Part shown: in pieces, positions 22,760-35,463 of the stretch
Numbering within the stretch: the first letter of the stretch is position 1
How the letters are laid out: each line of letters starts with the position of its first letter
Assembly: GCA_963675135.1 (NCBI GenBank)
Contig: OY776132.1
Coordinates: forward strand, 4,836,001-4,900,000
Source: Galeopsis tetrahit
Lineage: Eukaryota > Streptophyta > Magnoliopsida > Lamiales > Lamiaceae
Reading direction: 5' to 3'
DNA length: 64,000 nt
Position numbers and translations under genes: made by a program
The notes under the pieces: model-generated
Database searches by the model: none
What the model was told of the DNA's origin: nothing
The model's input: only the letters and a program-made list of their open reading frames with translations

Positions 22760-25700
22760 TGTGCATGTATATAGAGTCGATTGTTGAACGTGCTTGGAGG
22801 ACTGTACTTACAGGTTATGATGTACCCGAGATCCAAATATATCAACACATCAACACCCCACCAGAAAGAAGGAAAAGTCAATTTCAACCAAGGTTATCAA
22901 AAAGTGAAGGTAAACCAAGGTATGATCTTTAATATAGAAAATCAGTTCAATGCATATTTTGAATATGGTCATTATGAAAATTAATGTGCCAATATTAGAC
23001 TTAAGCAAAAACTGAATTTTAGTACTACCTTAAATGATGAATCAGATGATGAATTTAATGAATCTAAAGATGTTGAATTCACTTTTCATACTGAGATTGA
23101 TTATGATAATTCTTTAGATGATGATCTGGATGATACAGATTGTGATGTTGCACCTGATGCCATAACATCTATGGTAACATCAAAACAGAGTCACCCAAAT
23201 TTGAACTGTTTTAATGGGTTTGTTGATGATGCAGGCATAAGGATTGATGATTCTAAATACCAAAAGTTGTTAGATGATTGTAACTTTCAGAAACTCACTC
23301 TTAATTCTTTGAATAAAGAGAATGTGGATCTGAAAAAGAACAATTACCATGCTAGAAGTCATACATTCCAGAAGAGATTTTTGAAGTTTGTAAACTGAAG
23401 GAGAAATTGATCACCTCTACTTTAAGTTTCATGAAATTTTCAATGAGTGCTTCTGATATATGTTATACCTATTGGTAAATCTGATAATTGTGGTATACGT
23501 TATGATGGTGAAACTGCTTCTATTTCTAAGAATATTTGAAAATGCTGTGAAGTTTGTGAAGGCAAATGTTAAAACATTTGTTGTAACATCTGCACAAACA
23601 GATTCTCACAAAGTCAAAAATATTGAAAAGAAGTTTGTATGTCATTATTTTTTGAAAATTGATCATATTTGTCCTTACTGCATGTAAATGTTTGATGATC
23701 TGAGATATGAGAAAATGTTACCTAAAATGATGTCACATCCTATGAAACATTTTCTGAAATCTGCATGGAAATCTGATGTTACTTGTAATGTTGTTCACAC
23801 TTCCTTGAAAGCATGTTTACTTGGTCAATGGTATTTTGATAGTGGTTGTTCTAGACATATGACAGGATAAATTGACTACTTATCTAATTATGTGACCTTG
23901 AATGATGGTAATGTTACATATGGTGATTGTTCGAAAGGACAGATTATAGGAAAATGAACTTTGAATGTTGATGGTTTTCCTGAGCTTAAAAATGTTTTAC
24001 ATTTTGATGGCTTGCTTGCTGATTTGATTAATATTAGTCAACTTTGTGATGATAATTTGCATGTAAAATTTGACAAAGAATCATGTGTATGTTCTTAATG
24101 AAGATTAAGATTGTCTAGGGTAGTAGATAATTGTTATCTTATTGGAACAAATGTGTGTAATTTGTCGAAAAATGATGAAAATGTCTTATTGCATCAAAAA
24201 TTGGGACATGCACATTATAAATCAGTGAAGATACTAATCAAAGTCGATGCAGTGAAAAGGATTACCAAAACTGAAGTTTTAGAGTACTACTGTATGTGGA
24301 CCATGCCAAAAAGGTAAGTAGGTAAGAGTGTCACATAAAATGTTGTCACATTGTTCTACACATCAATGTTTCGAATTGTTGCACATGGATTTAATTGGTC
24401 TTATGTCTTTGTTGTAAGAAAGAATATAACTCTACAAGAAATGGCAAGAGTCATGATTTTATCTAAAAGTCTTTCTAAAAGATTTTGGGCTAAAGCATTG
24501 AATTCAGCATGTCATATCATTAATAGAGTTTATATTCGATCTAGTTCTATTCAAACACCTTATGAGATTTTGAACATTAGAAAACCGAATGTGAAGTATT
24601 TTCATGTATTTGGTTGTGTGTGTTATATTTTGAATGATATGGATCAACTTCATAAGTTTGATTCTAAAAGTGTAAGGTTTCTTTTTAGGCTATTCTAGAA
24701 ATAGTAAAGCTTATAGCTAGAGTTTATAACCTTAGGACTAACACTGTTCAAGAATCTGTTAATGTTGTGTTTGATGGTGATAAAGGTCTTACAGATGACA
24801 AAGATGAAGAAGATGTATCACAAGTGACTGACAATCCTGAGAATACACTGAAATCTGAAAATGTTGCACCTAATGTTACAACATCTGGAGCAACATCTAC
24901 AGAACAGTCACTTGGAACTTCACAGAATAGTCAGTATGTTCCCAAAATGAATCATTCTTCAAGATTAGACAAAAGTCATCCATCTGACCAGATCATTGAT
25001 GATGCTACAGTTGGAGTGCAAACAAGAGGAAAAGTAAGATCGAATAAGGTAGATGTGATAAGAACAATATGCATGTCTTCTATTTGTAATGTTGTTAATG
25101 CAGAGTGTTACTATTCTGAAATTGAACCTAAAAATGTGAATGAAGCATTAACTGATGAAAATTGGATAAATGCTATGCATGAGGAACTTAATCAGTTTGA
25201 AAGATTTGAAGTATGGACACTTGTTCAAGACCTAGTCATACTAATGTCATTGGAACAAAGTTGATTTTTAAGATTAAAACTGATGAGTTTGATAACATTT
25301 CTTAGGAATGAGACTAGATTAGTTGCACAAACATACACTCAAGTTGAGGTTATTGATTTTGATGAAACTTTTGCACATGTTGCTAGGATAGAATCTATTA
25401 GATTATTGCTAGCAATTGCATGTTTTATTGACATTTAAACTTCATCAAATGGATGTATAAGCTGCATTTCTAAATTGCATTTTGAATGAAGAAGCATATG
25501 TTGAACAACTTAAAGGATTTGAAGATCCACAATACCCCGATCGTTTTGTTAGAGGAGAAACTGATATAACTTTGTTCATTAAGCACACTGGAGAAGATTT
25601 ACTTATTGCTCAAATATTTGTTGATGACATTGTGTTTGGTTTAACTTGTGATAAAATGTTAACCAATTTGTTAAAGCAATGACTGCAACATTTGAGATTA

Positions 25701-26460
25701 GTATGGTTGGAGATTTGAACTACTTTTTAGGTCTTCAAATCAAGCAATGTAAGGATGGTATATTCTTCTCTCAAGGTAAGTATGCTAAGAACTTAGTTAA
25801 AAGGTTTGATTTTGAAAGTTAAAAAGTAATGAAAACTTCTATGAGATCTACTTTGAAACTTTGCAAAGACAATGCTGGAAAGGATGTTGATCCAACATTG
25901 TATAGATCTATGATAAGAAGTTTTACTTTATCTAACCTCTATTAGACCAGATATAATGTACAGTGTTTTTGTTTGTGCTAGTTACCAATATTATCCAAAG
26001 GAATCTCACCTGAATGTTTTGAAAAGAATTATCAAGTATGATGCAGGTACAAGTGAACTTGGGATTTGGTATACTAAGGACACCAACAACACTTTGATTG
26101 GATACAGTGGTGCGGATTGAGCATAAGATATAGATGACAAAAAGAGTAAGAGTAGAGGATGTTTTTACATGGGAAACAATCTTGTTGTTAAACAAGATAT
26201 TTCATGACTATGGAATTGAATTGATATCCTTACAATTTTCTATGATAATACGAGTGCATAAACATTTCTAAAAATTCAGTACAACACTCGCTCACTAAAC
26301 ACATTTGCATTAGGAATTATTTTATGAGAGATTTAGTGGAGAAGAACATAGTGAAGTTGGAATACGTACCTTCTGAAAATCATAATGCTGATTTATTTAC
26401 TAAGGTTTTGACCTTGAGACATTCTTATCTTTGAGAAAATCTCTTGGTATGTGTAGTATC
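22760..26460 (+). pseudogene. Sirevirus gag-pol, heavily degraded
   Basis: Recognisable pieces in order: gag tail with a zinc-knuckle relic where two Cys have become Tyr and a stop follows (YFEYGHYEN, 22953-22981); a Cys-rich remnant; protease (WYFDSGCSRHMTG, about 23830-23868); the pre-integrase motif (LLHQKLGHAHY); an integrase that jumps from MDLIG straight to LQEMARVMI, so about 100 residues with the catalytic Asp residues are missing; the integrase C-terminal part (FHVFGCVCYILND); reverse transcriptase with FVDDIVFG (about 25617-25640) but lacking the segment before it (PDRFV runs directly into RGETDITLF); and RNase H scraps to about 26430. In-frame stops are everywhere. It cannot make any enzyme of its own. 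Confidence 0.9.
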
Positions 26461-27704
26461 TGAATAATCCTAGATGGATGGTGTTACAAATGTTGTAACA
26501 TTTGGGACAACATCATAAGGTTGTATAGTTGCTATATATTTAATTTATTTCCTATTTTCGTTGAATAATTCCTTTGTAAAATATTCTTGAATCTAAAATT
26601 TGTTGTGCAAAAATAAACATGTCTTACACCTCTCAAATGCATATAAATAGAATGTTGTTAGCATACTAAAAGATGTAGTTAATCACTGAGTAACTATGGA
26701 GCACGGAGTTGACTACTACGATGCTTTCTTTTCAAAAGGTGATTAATAAAATACATCAACATGTTCATAATCCATTGAGTAATTATGGGGCACGAAGTTC
26801 GCTACTACGATGCACTCTTCTAGAAAAATGGATCAATATGAACTACGTGCTACAACACGAAAAGAAAAGAAAAAATGGTGCAACACAAATGAAGTAAATT
26901 CATGTAAAAATCGTGTTGAGGTGTATGTAACAGTTTTGAGCATAGCATTAGATGATTCGATTATATTTTTATAAGTAGTAATTATTTGATTATTTGTGGA
27001 AATTTATTTTATTTATTCCTGATTATACTAACCCACATCCTTGTTTTATTTCAGATTATACACATTTAAATGTTAAAAATTCTAGAATGTTCTTAATTCA
27101 ATTAATTTTTTAGTTATGATTTTACCCACTACTTACCCATGATTTATTTTTGTGGCTAAGTTTATGGAGTATTATCGAATTTCTTCTAGAATTAATCTTC
27201 CTTAGTTAGTTCTTATTTTTATACGTATTACTTCCAACTATGTATTCTCTCCTATATTCTTCTCATAACATGATATACTAAGTATTGCATTTTTTTTCGA
27301 GTGATTTGAGTATTGTTTTTTAAGATTTGATAAAGCCTTGTGTGTCTCGATTATTGTGATTATCTTTTCGATTTCTTGGTGCTTAAATGACAGGAAACTA
27401 CCTCACCACAATCAAACTCCCACGAAACCGTCATCTCCATCTCTCTCCAATCTTAATAGTTTCACTTTCATGATCGCTTTACACCGAAGCTCACCAACTG
27501 CTACAAGAAAAGCTGAAACACTTACCCAAACAACTCCAGTTATACCCATTCTAAAACTGTTCACATTATGAGAATCTACTTATTCTTACTGTTGGAAATA
27601 TGACCATTGACATTTCTCACTACTGAAAACCGAAAAACTCACCACTACACTTGGTTCGTTCACCTCACAAAAGCCCCAATTTCCAAGTCCTAACACTGTA
27701 ATAG
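26461..27704 (+). other. Sirevirus region between pol and the env-like remnant
   Basis: No coding homology recognised. A segment of about 92 bp containing GAGTAA(C/T)TATGG(A/G)GCACG is duplicated near 26685 and 26777. A 77-codon frame at 27338-27571, rich in Ser, Pro and Thr, may be the beginning of the degraded env-like ORF. Confidence 0.45.
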
Positions 27705-28473
27705 TGGCAGCTGCCCTGATTGCTTCCTCTATGGGGGAGATTGAAATGGAAATTGATGATTTTCCTGTTGCTGAGCAGAATGAGTCAGCAAATGCTGAGA
27801 CATCTGATTTTGAGGACGCTCAAATGAAGGAGGCTGATGCTTATGCTAACTCAGGTTAAAACTAACTCTTATCTTTCTAATACTGATTAATCTTAATAGA
27901 TTGCATTTGGGAAGAATGTTGGAAAAGAAAAGAGAAAAATGAGCCATGTTCAACGAAGGAGATTCGGCTATGTGCTTACGATTTGATTACTCTAACTCAC
28001 TGAGGAGAAAGAAAAAAGAAGGTGGTGTTGCTGATGAACCGATTTAAGTTGTTTCTTAATCGGAAGAGGAACAAATGGTTACTGAGAAACAAGTCAAAAG
28101 GAAGTATGATCCAAAGAGTAAGAAGGTTGCTGCTGAACGAGACTTGCCCAAAGGAATTGAAAATTCTGATCCAGAAGATAATCCCATTGTGTATGAGATT
28201 AAGAAGACTCTGAGGAAGAATGCTGCATCAAATGCTGAAGCAAGTGCCGCAACACCAGACCCTGATGACAGTAGTAGTGATGATTCTGAGAAGAGCAGTA
28301 GTAAGGATTCTGAATCAGCTGAGAAGATAAATTCTGAAGGAGGTATTTCTAATCCTGATAATAATTTTAAAATTGATAGGTTAGTTGCTAAAATAACTAA
28401 ACTATCCATACGAAAATTATTAATGGAAAAGAGAATTAACATTGCTGATTTTGAGAGTAAATGGTTGATATAA
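27705..28473 (+). pseudogene. Sirevirus env-like ORF remnant
   Basis: Two acidic, Ser-rich pieces (MEIDDFPVAEQNES near 27750; then 28075-28473, beginning MVTEKQVKRKYDPKSKK and including DDSSSDDSEKSSSKDSES) end in a motif like KLLMEKRINIADFES. Sireviruses often carry an extra ORF called env-like between pol and the 3' LTR, with acidic low-complexity sequence followed by a conserved part; position and composition fit. Identity is inferred from these and not from a clear domain. Interrupted by stops. Confidence 0.5.
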
Positions 28474-30529
28474 TTTTTGAAAGGAAATTGTTGAAAACTG
28501 TAACTTTGAGTGATACTTTTGTGTTTGATTGGGTATATATATTTTATGCTTGTCTTAGGAAGAGTACGGGTAGACGTAGCTCTAAATGATATGGGAATGT
28601 ACAATTTAGGGGGAGATCAGTTTCATTTAATCCGAAATTTATTGATGACTTCTTAGAGATAGAGCCTGTGATTGATTAATATGCATTTGATTTGAAATTC
28701 GGTTGCTACTTCTATAACTGGGGGTAGATTAATTAGGTGGAAAAATGTTATGCTTGTTAAAGATCTCACATCTCTATACTTTGTACTCCATAAATCGATT
28801 GTCTAAAATTGGATACCATCTACAAATTCCACTACGGTGATTACGGATTAAGCTATATTGTTGTATAAGATTTTTGTGTTGAAGAATTTAATCTGAATTT
28901 AACTATTTTCACCATATACAGTTTATAGTGATATTTATTATAAAGGGATTTTACCTTACCATTTGCTGATATGTTCATACCTCAAAAGGCATGAATTTTT
29001 AAACCTAAGGAAACTGAGGTTCAAAGAGGCAAGGTACCCTTGATGACTATCTCACCTGCTTTGTTACTTGGTGAAAGGATTGTTGATTTGCCCTTGCAAA
29101 ATTCAGATAGTTCTGATCACAGAGATGCTCTTATTCCAGCTTGACCAGCTCCAGCAAGAACTGAACAGAGAAATGCTACACCGAATGTGAAGCACATTGG
29201 TGGTCACATTGGTCAAACTTTTTCTGTTTCTAGATCTTTTATTTTACTTCAACTGAATCATTTACATGACTCTATTGATGGCCTTCAGTTCCTTAAAGTC
29301 CGTGGTTAGAGACGCTTTCTACTACCACAGGGGGAGAAACACCATCAACTTCTGAGATTCAAAGTGAAGAGCTCCATGAAGATGTAGTAGAAGCTGATTG
29401 TGTACCTGATGCTATTAATAAAGAGACTGTTGAACCGAAAGATGTAGTTCATTTATTGCTACACCAATTACTGTTGTTGATGAGGAGGAGGATTAATTTG
29501 CTGATGCTGATGAACGTATGGATGTTCTTTATGACATCTAAACAGGTTATGATAACATCTGAACAGGTTGATACAAGACAGGAGGAGGGCTGAACATTAT
29601 AAGTGATAATGTGCAGGAACATGATGCTGTAGTTGTTGATACAGCAATATATGTCACTTGTTTAGTTTCTTAAGTATTTGTGCCTTTTATACTTCCCTTG
29701 ATCTTATTCATTGTTGTTATTGTGTTTAAGTTGATTTACAGATTCTGTTTTTCCTTCCTAGTTGATAGGTTGTTCTTTATTCAACGTGCTTAAATTATTT
29801 GCATTGATGATAATAGTTTACTGCTTCATGCTTAAATTGTTTTCATACGTATTATCATTTGCTTACTGCATGTTGTATATGTTTATGTTTATGTTAGTTG
29901 TTATTTGTTTTGTTTTGTTTTTCTAACTTGCCTTATTATTCAATTTGTTTAAATTGTTTGCTTTGAGGATAATATAGAAGTACACCTCTCTTTAATTATC
30001 ATGTGCTTACTGCTTACTGCTTAAATTGTTTGCTTTGATAATAATATAATTTAGAAGTACACTTCTTTTTAATTCTCATTTGCTTACTGCTTATTATCTA
30101 AGTCTTTGTTAGATATTGTTGCTTTTCACATTTTTTGCTCTGTTTTTTTTATTTTTAGTCTTTGATCTGTTTGTTTTTCTTTTCTTCATTATTGCTCTGA
30201 TTTTATTTTATTGAGTCATACATAAGTCTTAGGTTGATATAGTACATATTCATATATGCTCTGATTTAACTTATGATTTTTGTAAGTTTATATGTTGTTC
30301 AGATAAGTATATTGTTTATACTTATTGTTGTTTTGAGTGAGATCACATTGCTCTTATGGCACGGACTATGTGAAATCATTCTTGGTCTTTCTTACTTTGA
30401 TCCGGAAGCTACAACAGGTGTTGACTTGATTAGTACATGGATATGATGGTAATACTCTAGCATGTACATAATACTGAGTATATATAGAAATATATGTGCA
30501 TCAGGTGTGTTGTAGTCGAAAGGTCAAAT
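28474..30529 (+). other. Sirevirus 3' untranslated region with several polypurine-like tracts
   Basis: Mostly non-coding. Polypurine-like runs occur at about 28609 (AGGGGGAGATC), 28720 (GGGGGTAGA) and 29323 (AGGGGGAGAAA) besides the one next to the 3' LTR. Repetition of such tracts upstream of the 3' LTR is a known Sirevirus trait. Confidence 0.55.
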
Positions 30530-30539
30530 TGGGGGAGAT
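30530..30539 (+). other. Polypurine tract of the Sirevirus element
   Basis: The run GGGGGAGAT directly before the TG of the 3' LTR, where plus-strand DNA synthesis would be primed. Confidence 0.85.
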
Positions 30540-31659
30540 TGTAGATGTTGTTACTCTTAAATGTCTTAACATTTACAGCAACATCTTAATTCGACCTTTC
30601 TTATTTTGTCTAAGTCTAAATTCTGTTTTCTAGTTGATGCTGCTTTGGATGTTGTAACATCGCAGGTTGAAGATCTAGAACATTCTACACAGTTCCAGAC
30701 TGGAAGGATCTGGAAGCTTGCAGAAGTATGTAGATCATGCGGTTGCCTTTGAAAACGTCCAGAATAGGCTGGAAGGTGCTAGAATTCATTGGAATGAAGA
30801 GTGGGCTAAAAAGAAGGGATGAGATCCTAAAAAATAGGATATGGATTATGAAGCTTCTAGAATTCGTTTTTACCACTATAAATACACAAGGAAGCCTTCA
30901 TTATTCAACATGGAGAATTTAAGAGTAATCACATAATGTCTATGTGAAGTGTCCGTCCTACTTAGACATTATCGTGATTATTATTTCTTCTTCATCAGAT
31001 TCTCGTACAACATGAAGAAATACACATCAGATCCGAGAGTCACATATTTCACGAAGTGCTATTCTTTAATTCTTAAACTAGTGTTCATCCTGTTAGGAAT
31101 TAATTGTCATTAGCATGTTCATGTTGTTGTGCCGAAGAGTCCAAACTTCCAGTACAACATAGACTTTTCTATACTTCTTTGATAGATAGATCATAGAGAT
31201 AGATTAGTTTTTGGTAGTGTAATTTTTACACTTAAGCCGTCTTTAGACTAGATACTTTATCGAGTCTTATTTCCGTTGTGAATATTTGTTCACACACCAT
31301 TTGTATTCACATAATTATTAGTGAAAGTTTCGCCATGAGGCTCGCATAGATTTTAAATTAAAATCTATGTTAAAAAGTTAATTCTGTGTCTTTGTGTTTT
31401 TCATTCTTTAAAGTCTTCTGCTATTCATATTCTGATATTCTGTAATCGAGTCAGTGTTACATTGAGTGTTCTAACATTGAGTGTAGCATCAGTCTTGTTT
31501 TACTTGTGTTCAGTTTATTTTTAGTGTTTTAGTCTTCCGCTGTGTCTGTCTTTTCTGATATTCTGTTTGAATTAATGTTACACCATTTGTCTTAACATTC
31601 AGTGTAACATTGTTCTGTTTTTCACTTAAACACTACTATACCATCCACACACACTTTCA
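30540..31659 (+). repeat. 3' LTR of the Sirevirus element, 1120 bp
   Basis: Near-identical partner of 21502-22616, followed by the target duplication CATTT at 31660-31664. Confidence 0.93.
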
Positions 31660-31664
31660 CATTT

Positions 31665-32126
31665 TATAATCATTAGGTGGGATAAATTTTGAATATATAT
31701 TACATTTTCTACTTATTCACTGATTTAAGAATCAAACAATTCTATAATTAATATTTATATGAATTTATTAATTACAATCGGAATAAAATGATATAGTTGG
31801 GAACATCAAAAGTTATTATTTATTGAGATAATTATTAATTACATAAATATAATTATTTTTACTAATTTATGTATCATATTCATTCAATATTAAAAAAAAA
31901 TACATTTAATATATACTACTCCTATAATATTGGAACGAAAACACTACCATAAACTACTTCAGTTCCAGAGGCAAAATATACAATAAGAAAATTTAACTAA
32001 ATTTAAGTTTTATGAAAATACAACCTAATACAACTATAAATGGATAAGTCTAGTGTGGACTCAAGTGCACGTGCACTCGAGTTCAAAATATTGAATTAAT
32101 ATCTCTTTGTAAGATGAAAACCTTAA
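31665..32126. other. AT-rich intergenic stretch with second CTAG hairpin
   Basis: No gene seen. At 32050-32082 CTAG is followed, after five bases, by ACTCAAGTGCAC and GTGCACTCGAGT, an inverted repeat with one mismatch and no spacer. About 35-45 bp around it resemble 20250-20294. Confidence 0.5.
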
Positions 32127-32402
32127 GGGCTAGTTTGGTTTGTTAGATAGGATAAATATATTAGGATTAAATTGAGTGGGATTGCACTGTTCACAAATTA
32201 AAATATTGAAATAATTTGTATGTTTGGATTGATGGAAAAATAAACTCACCCTCTCACCTAAGATTAATAATCATGCAAATGTGGGAAAAAATGGGAAAAT
32301 TGACTCGGACCCAAATAAATTCTCGGGCTTTAATTTAGAAAACCAAACAATGAAAAAAGTGGGATAAAAAAGTAATTCCCACATTTTCCATCAAACCAAC
32401 AC
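32127..32402. mobile_element. Tourist-like MITE, 276 bp
   Basis: Left end GGGCTAGTTTGGTTTG and right end (reverse complement) GTGTTGGTTTGATGG form an imperfect inverted repeat, flanked by TAA on both sides (32124-32126, 32403-32405). Confidence 0.65.
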
Positions 32403-32639
32403 TAAATGAATTGGGTCATGTCAAAGACACAGGTTGGAGTTCCACTAGTTACAAAAATACAGTTTTTTTTTACATTTATTTATATTTTGATAAATTACTA
32501 AAGATGCAACATTAATAATAAAAAATTGTGTTGAACATTAGTAAAAAAAATTACAGCTATAAATAAAATAATTAATTAAAAAAAACTAATTTAATTAAAG
32601 AAAAAATTAAAAAATAAGTCTGGATGACTAAGAATGAAA

Positions 32640-33460
32640 ATATCACTAAATATAGCGGATATATAGTAAATTTGGACAGGGATATAAGGGTCTAATGTAT
32701 TTTTTTCTCGAGTATATATCACAAAATATCGCTAAATATTGCGAATATATCAGCACCAAAATCTGAAAAAATCGCAAACTTATTTAAAATTTTGTTTTTA
32801 TATGTATAAAATTACTTTTTATTTTATTTTTAATAGTGCAAAAGAATATATTCTCAATTCAACTCATATATTTAATAAATTTTTTAAACATATAGATGAC
32901 GAATGCAAAGTATGTCCTAAATTACTATAATGTGATGATTTAGTACTTTGTTTGGACAAAAATGTAATTTCACATACTATATTTGAACCTCATAGATCAT
33001 CATGTTGATATTAATTGTATTTATATCATGTATATTTAATCATTTTGTATTGTAGTATATATTATGTTGTCAATTAGTTTTCGTAGGCCATTATTAATTG
33101 TATTTTATCAATGTTGTTTGGACAAAAATGTCATTTCATCTAATATATTTAAATCTCATAGGTCATCATTTTGATATTAATTGCATTTTATCATATATAT
33201 CTAATCATTTTGTATTTTATTATGTTATCAATTAGTTTTTGTTAGTCAATATTTATATAATTTATTATATATATGTTTGTTTTAAACATTTAAACATATA
33301 ATTTTATTACCTTTTGAATGGAATACATGCATAATATTATATTATAATAATCTCTAAAATTTTATGTTAAATTTTTAAGATTTTCGTCATTTTTTCAATT
33401 TTTTTGCGATATCTACATATCTAGCAATATATCCGTAAAATTAAGATTGCAATATTTGTT
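32640..33460. repeat. Long AT-rich dispersed repeat, copy 2
   Basis: Homologous to 18475-19870 but without the LTR fragment and the Stowaway MITE. The outer ends, AAATATCACTAAATATAGCGGATATAT at the left (given here only as its last part, AGCGGATATAT) and ATATATCCGT near 33430, are inverted relative to each other, which hints at a DNA transposon with worn terminal inverted repeats. Confidence 0.6.
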
Positions 33461-33464
33461 GTAG

Positions 33465-33586
33465 AGGAATGCATACATTTGAGAAAGGAAAGTGATGCAA
33501 CAAGAGACTATTTTATGCATACATGGTCAAAAGCATACCTATACAAATTACAATATACATTGAATGCCTTTCAAGCTGCAACCCAG
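33465..33586 (+). other. Possible orphan exon, protein unidentified
   Basis: A stop-free stretch between an AG acceptor (TTGTAG) and a GT donor (CCCAG/GTCAACC). The peptide includes RKESDATRDYFMHTW and KLQYTLNAFQAATQ, which look like a real amphipathic protein segment; I do not recognise the family. A second candidate exon follows at 35360-35463, beyond a solo LTR. Could be a captured fragment or a broken gene; could be chance. Confidence 0.3.
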
Positions 33587-33857
33587 GTCAACCCCGACAG
33601 TGGACTTCTGGTGAAAAGTTAGAATAGATTTTTTTTTCTTTTACTCTCCTCTACTCTTTTCTGGAACATGAGTTTATTTTTTTTGATTTTAGGTTAAAAA
33701 CTTCTATGTCATTTGAGATACCATCTTGGCTCTATACACAATATCACTGCGTTACTTCTTTGCGGAAGACTTCCTCTTTATCAGCTATTCAGCTGCAGTA
33801 AATATATTACAAACAGCAAGTAACAAGTAGGTGTTAGAAAAATTGCACTGTAAATGG

Positions 33858-34971
33858 TGTTGGAAATTTTGAGCACCCAACAATGGCTTTACAAAATTGA
33901 CAGAAATAAATAACAGAATTATAAATACAATTAAATTAATATTTACACAAAGTCTTCGATTTTCCTCTTTTAGCAGTTTTTTGCTTTAGCAACTTCCCAA
34001 AATATGCAAGTTCTCAAAATCAGCAGCAACGACCCTATCTCACGAACAATAGGAACAAAGTTAAAGTCGAGTCAAGGAAACCCTTTTCCCGCAAAACGAA
34101 TACGTCCCGGCTAGTGCTCACGGTTTGACGTAACGTTTTAAAAGGTAAAACGACTTTCGCCTCTATACGATCAGCACCACAACGTATAGAGTTCCAAACT
34201 GAATCGACACGAAAATTGGACTACACTCTATATGCTTGATGCAAAACGTGTGATGATTTTTCTAGAAAATCTCAAGTGTCTGTAACTCCTTTGCGGTTAC
34301 AAATTCATTACTGAAACGTCTATGAACCTGGACACCCGAACGTCCAAGTTCATTCATTACTGAAACGTCTATGAACCTGGACACCCGAACGTCCAAGTTC
34401 ATCACAATTTGTAACGTCAATGTACCTAGACATCCTCAACGTTCAAATTCGTCATAGTTCAAATTCAACTTTTAAATTTATTTGGGTTAACCCAATTTCG
34501 ATGGGTCTGAAAGCCCAAATTTAAAACCCACGAGTCACGAGCCCAAGACTAGGCCCAAGCTCAACCGGACGAGCACACACGTGCATCCGTATAGACTATT
34601 GGATTGCTCCTTAGTCATTATTATTTGAACCATTGTAACACCCTCCTATTTATAAGGAGTAATTAGCCCCATTAAACTTTCAAAGTTTCAATGTGGGACA
34701 ATTATCAAGTTGTAACACTTTATCCCATAAAGTGTATTATTTGACGTTTCAACTTCGTGAATTAATTTTCCACTCACCGAAATTCGGTTTTGAGATTTTA
34801 AATAAACTACGATCATCTACTCCGAGAGTAGAACGATTTTATGCCATTTAATTTCCTTGAAATTACATTTATAGCCCTCAATAAATTGGTCAAAGACGAG
34901 TGTTCTCCACTCTCATTTTAAAATCAATTAATTAATTAAAATTAATCAATTTCTAACCAATTTCTCCAACA
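33858..34971 (-). mobile_element. Solo LTR, 1114 bp, with perfect target duplication
   Basis: Minus-strand reading starts TGTTGGAGAAATTGG and ends AATTTCCAACA, the TG...CA termini with a short inverted repeat. AATGG stands on both sides (33853-33857 and 34972-34976). There is no internal coding region and no partner LTR, so the element was lost by LTR-LTR recombination. A 49-bp unit is duplicated in tandem inside (34303-34351, 34352-34400). Confidence 0.85.
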
Positions 34972-35359
34972 AATGGTTAAAACACTTTTTAGAAAACGAG
35001 GAATCGAGTCTTGTGTAAACCCAAATTTCTTAAAACAATATTCGTACTTCACTCTCGGTGCTAGTGACTATTAGGACGTTAGTTTCCCAGGATACAACAA
35101 TTAAATAACAAAAATACTAGCACAAATATTTTACTTACGATTGGCAACTCAAATTTCTGTATTGCATCACAGGCCAAACACATTTCATTGGATTTTTTTT
35201 TTTCCTTTCATTATGTCCTCTACATATGGGATACATATAGATTAGTCATTTCGAAGGGTATGATACTAGCTTCTTATATTTAATTTTTGTATCCACACTT
35301 TAATTTGACCCTTGAAGGCTTGAACTCTTTTAGCATCATTGTTTCCTGCAATCTATCAG

Positions 35360-35463
35360 TGTATTCTATTAAATATATGGAAGTTCAGAGAATGCAAATG
35401 TTTATGGATACTCAGGTCCTACTAGAAAGATCAACTGCGCAAAGCAATCTGGATCATCTAATG
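35360..35463 (+). other. Possible orphan exon, protein unidentified
   Basis: Between an AG (CTATCAG) and a GT donor (AATG/GTATGA) the frame reads MEVQRMQMFMDTQ then LLERSTAQSNLDHLM, a helical-looking peptide. I do not recognise it. It may belong with 33465-33586 as exons on either side of the solo LTR. Confidence 0.3.

Larger units (their letters stand above)
21502..31659 (+). mobile_element. Complete Sirevirus-type copia element, about 10.2 kb, defective
   Basis: Two long LTRs (21502-22616 and 30540-31659) are flanked by the 5-bp target duplication CATTT (21497-21501 and 31660-31664). A TGGTATCAGAGCC primer-binding site follows the first LTR and GGGGGAGAT precedes the second. The LTRs differ, as far as I can read, by one 5-bp indel and one substitution. 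LTRs over 1 kb, pol order, a 4-kb region between pol and 3' LTR with an env-like acidic ORF remnant, and several polypurine-like tracts all fit the Sirevirus (SIRE/Maximus) lineage. The coding region is ruined by stops and deletions. Confidence 0.92.

Noticed and set aside
22680..30529. Many 60-130-codon frames in the Sirevirus interior as separate genes
   Set aside because: They are pieces of one degraded gag-pol and env-like region, not independent genes.
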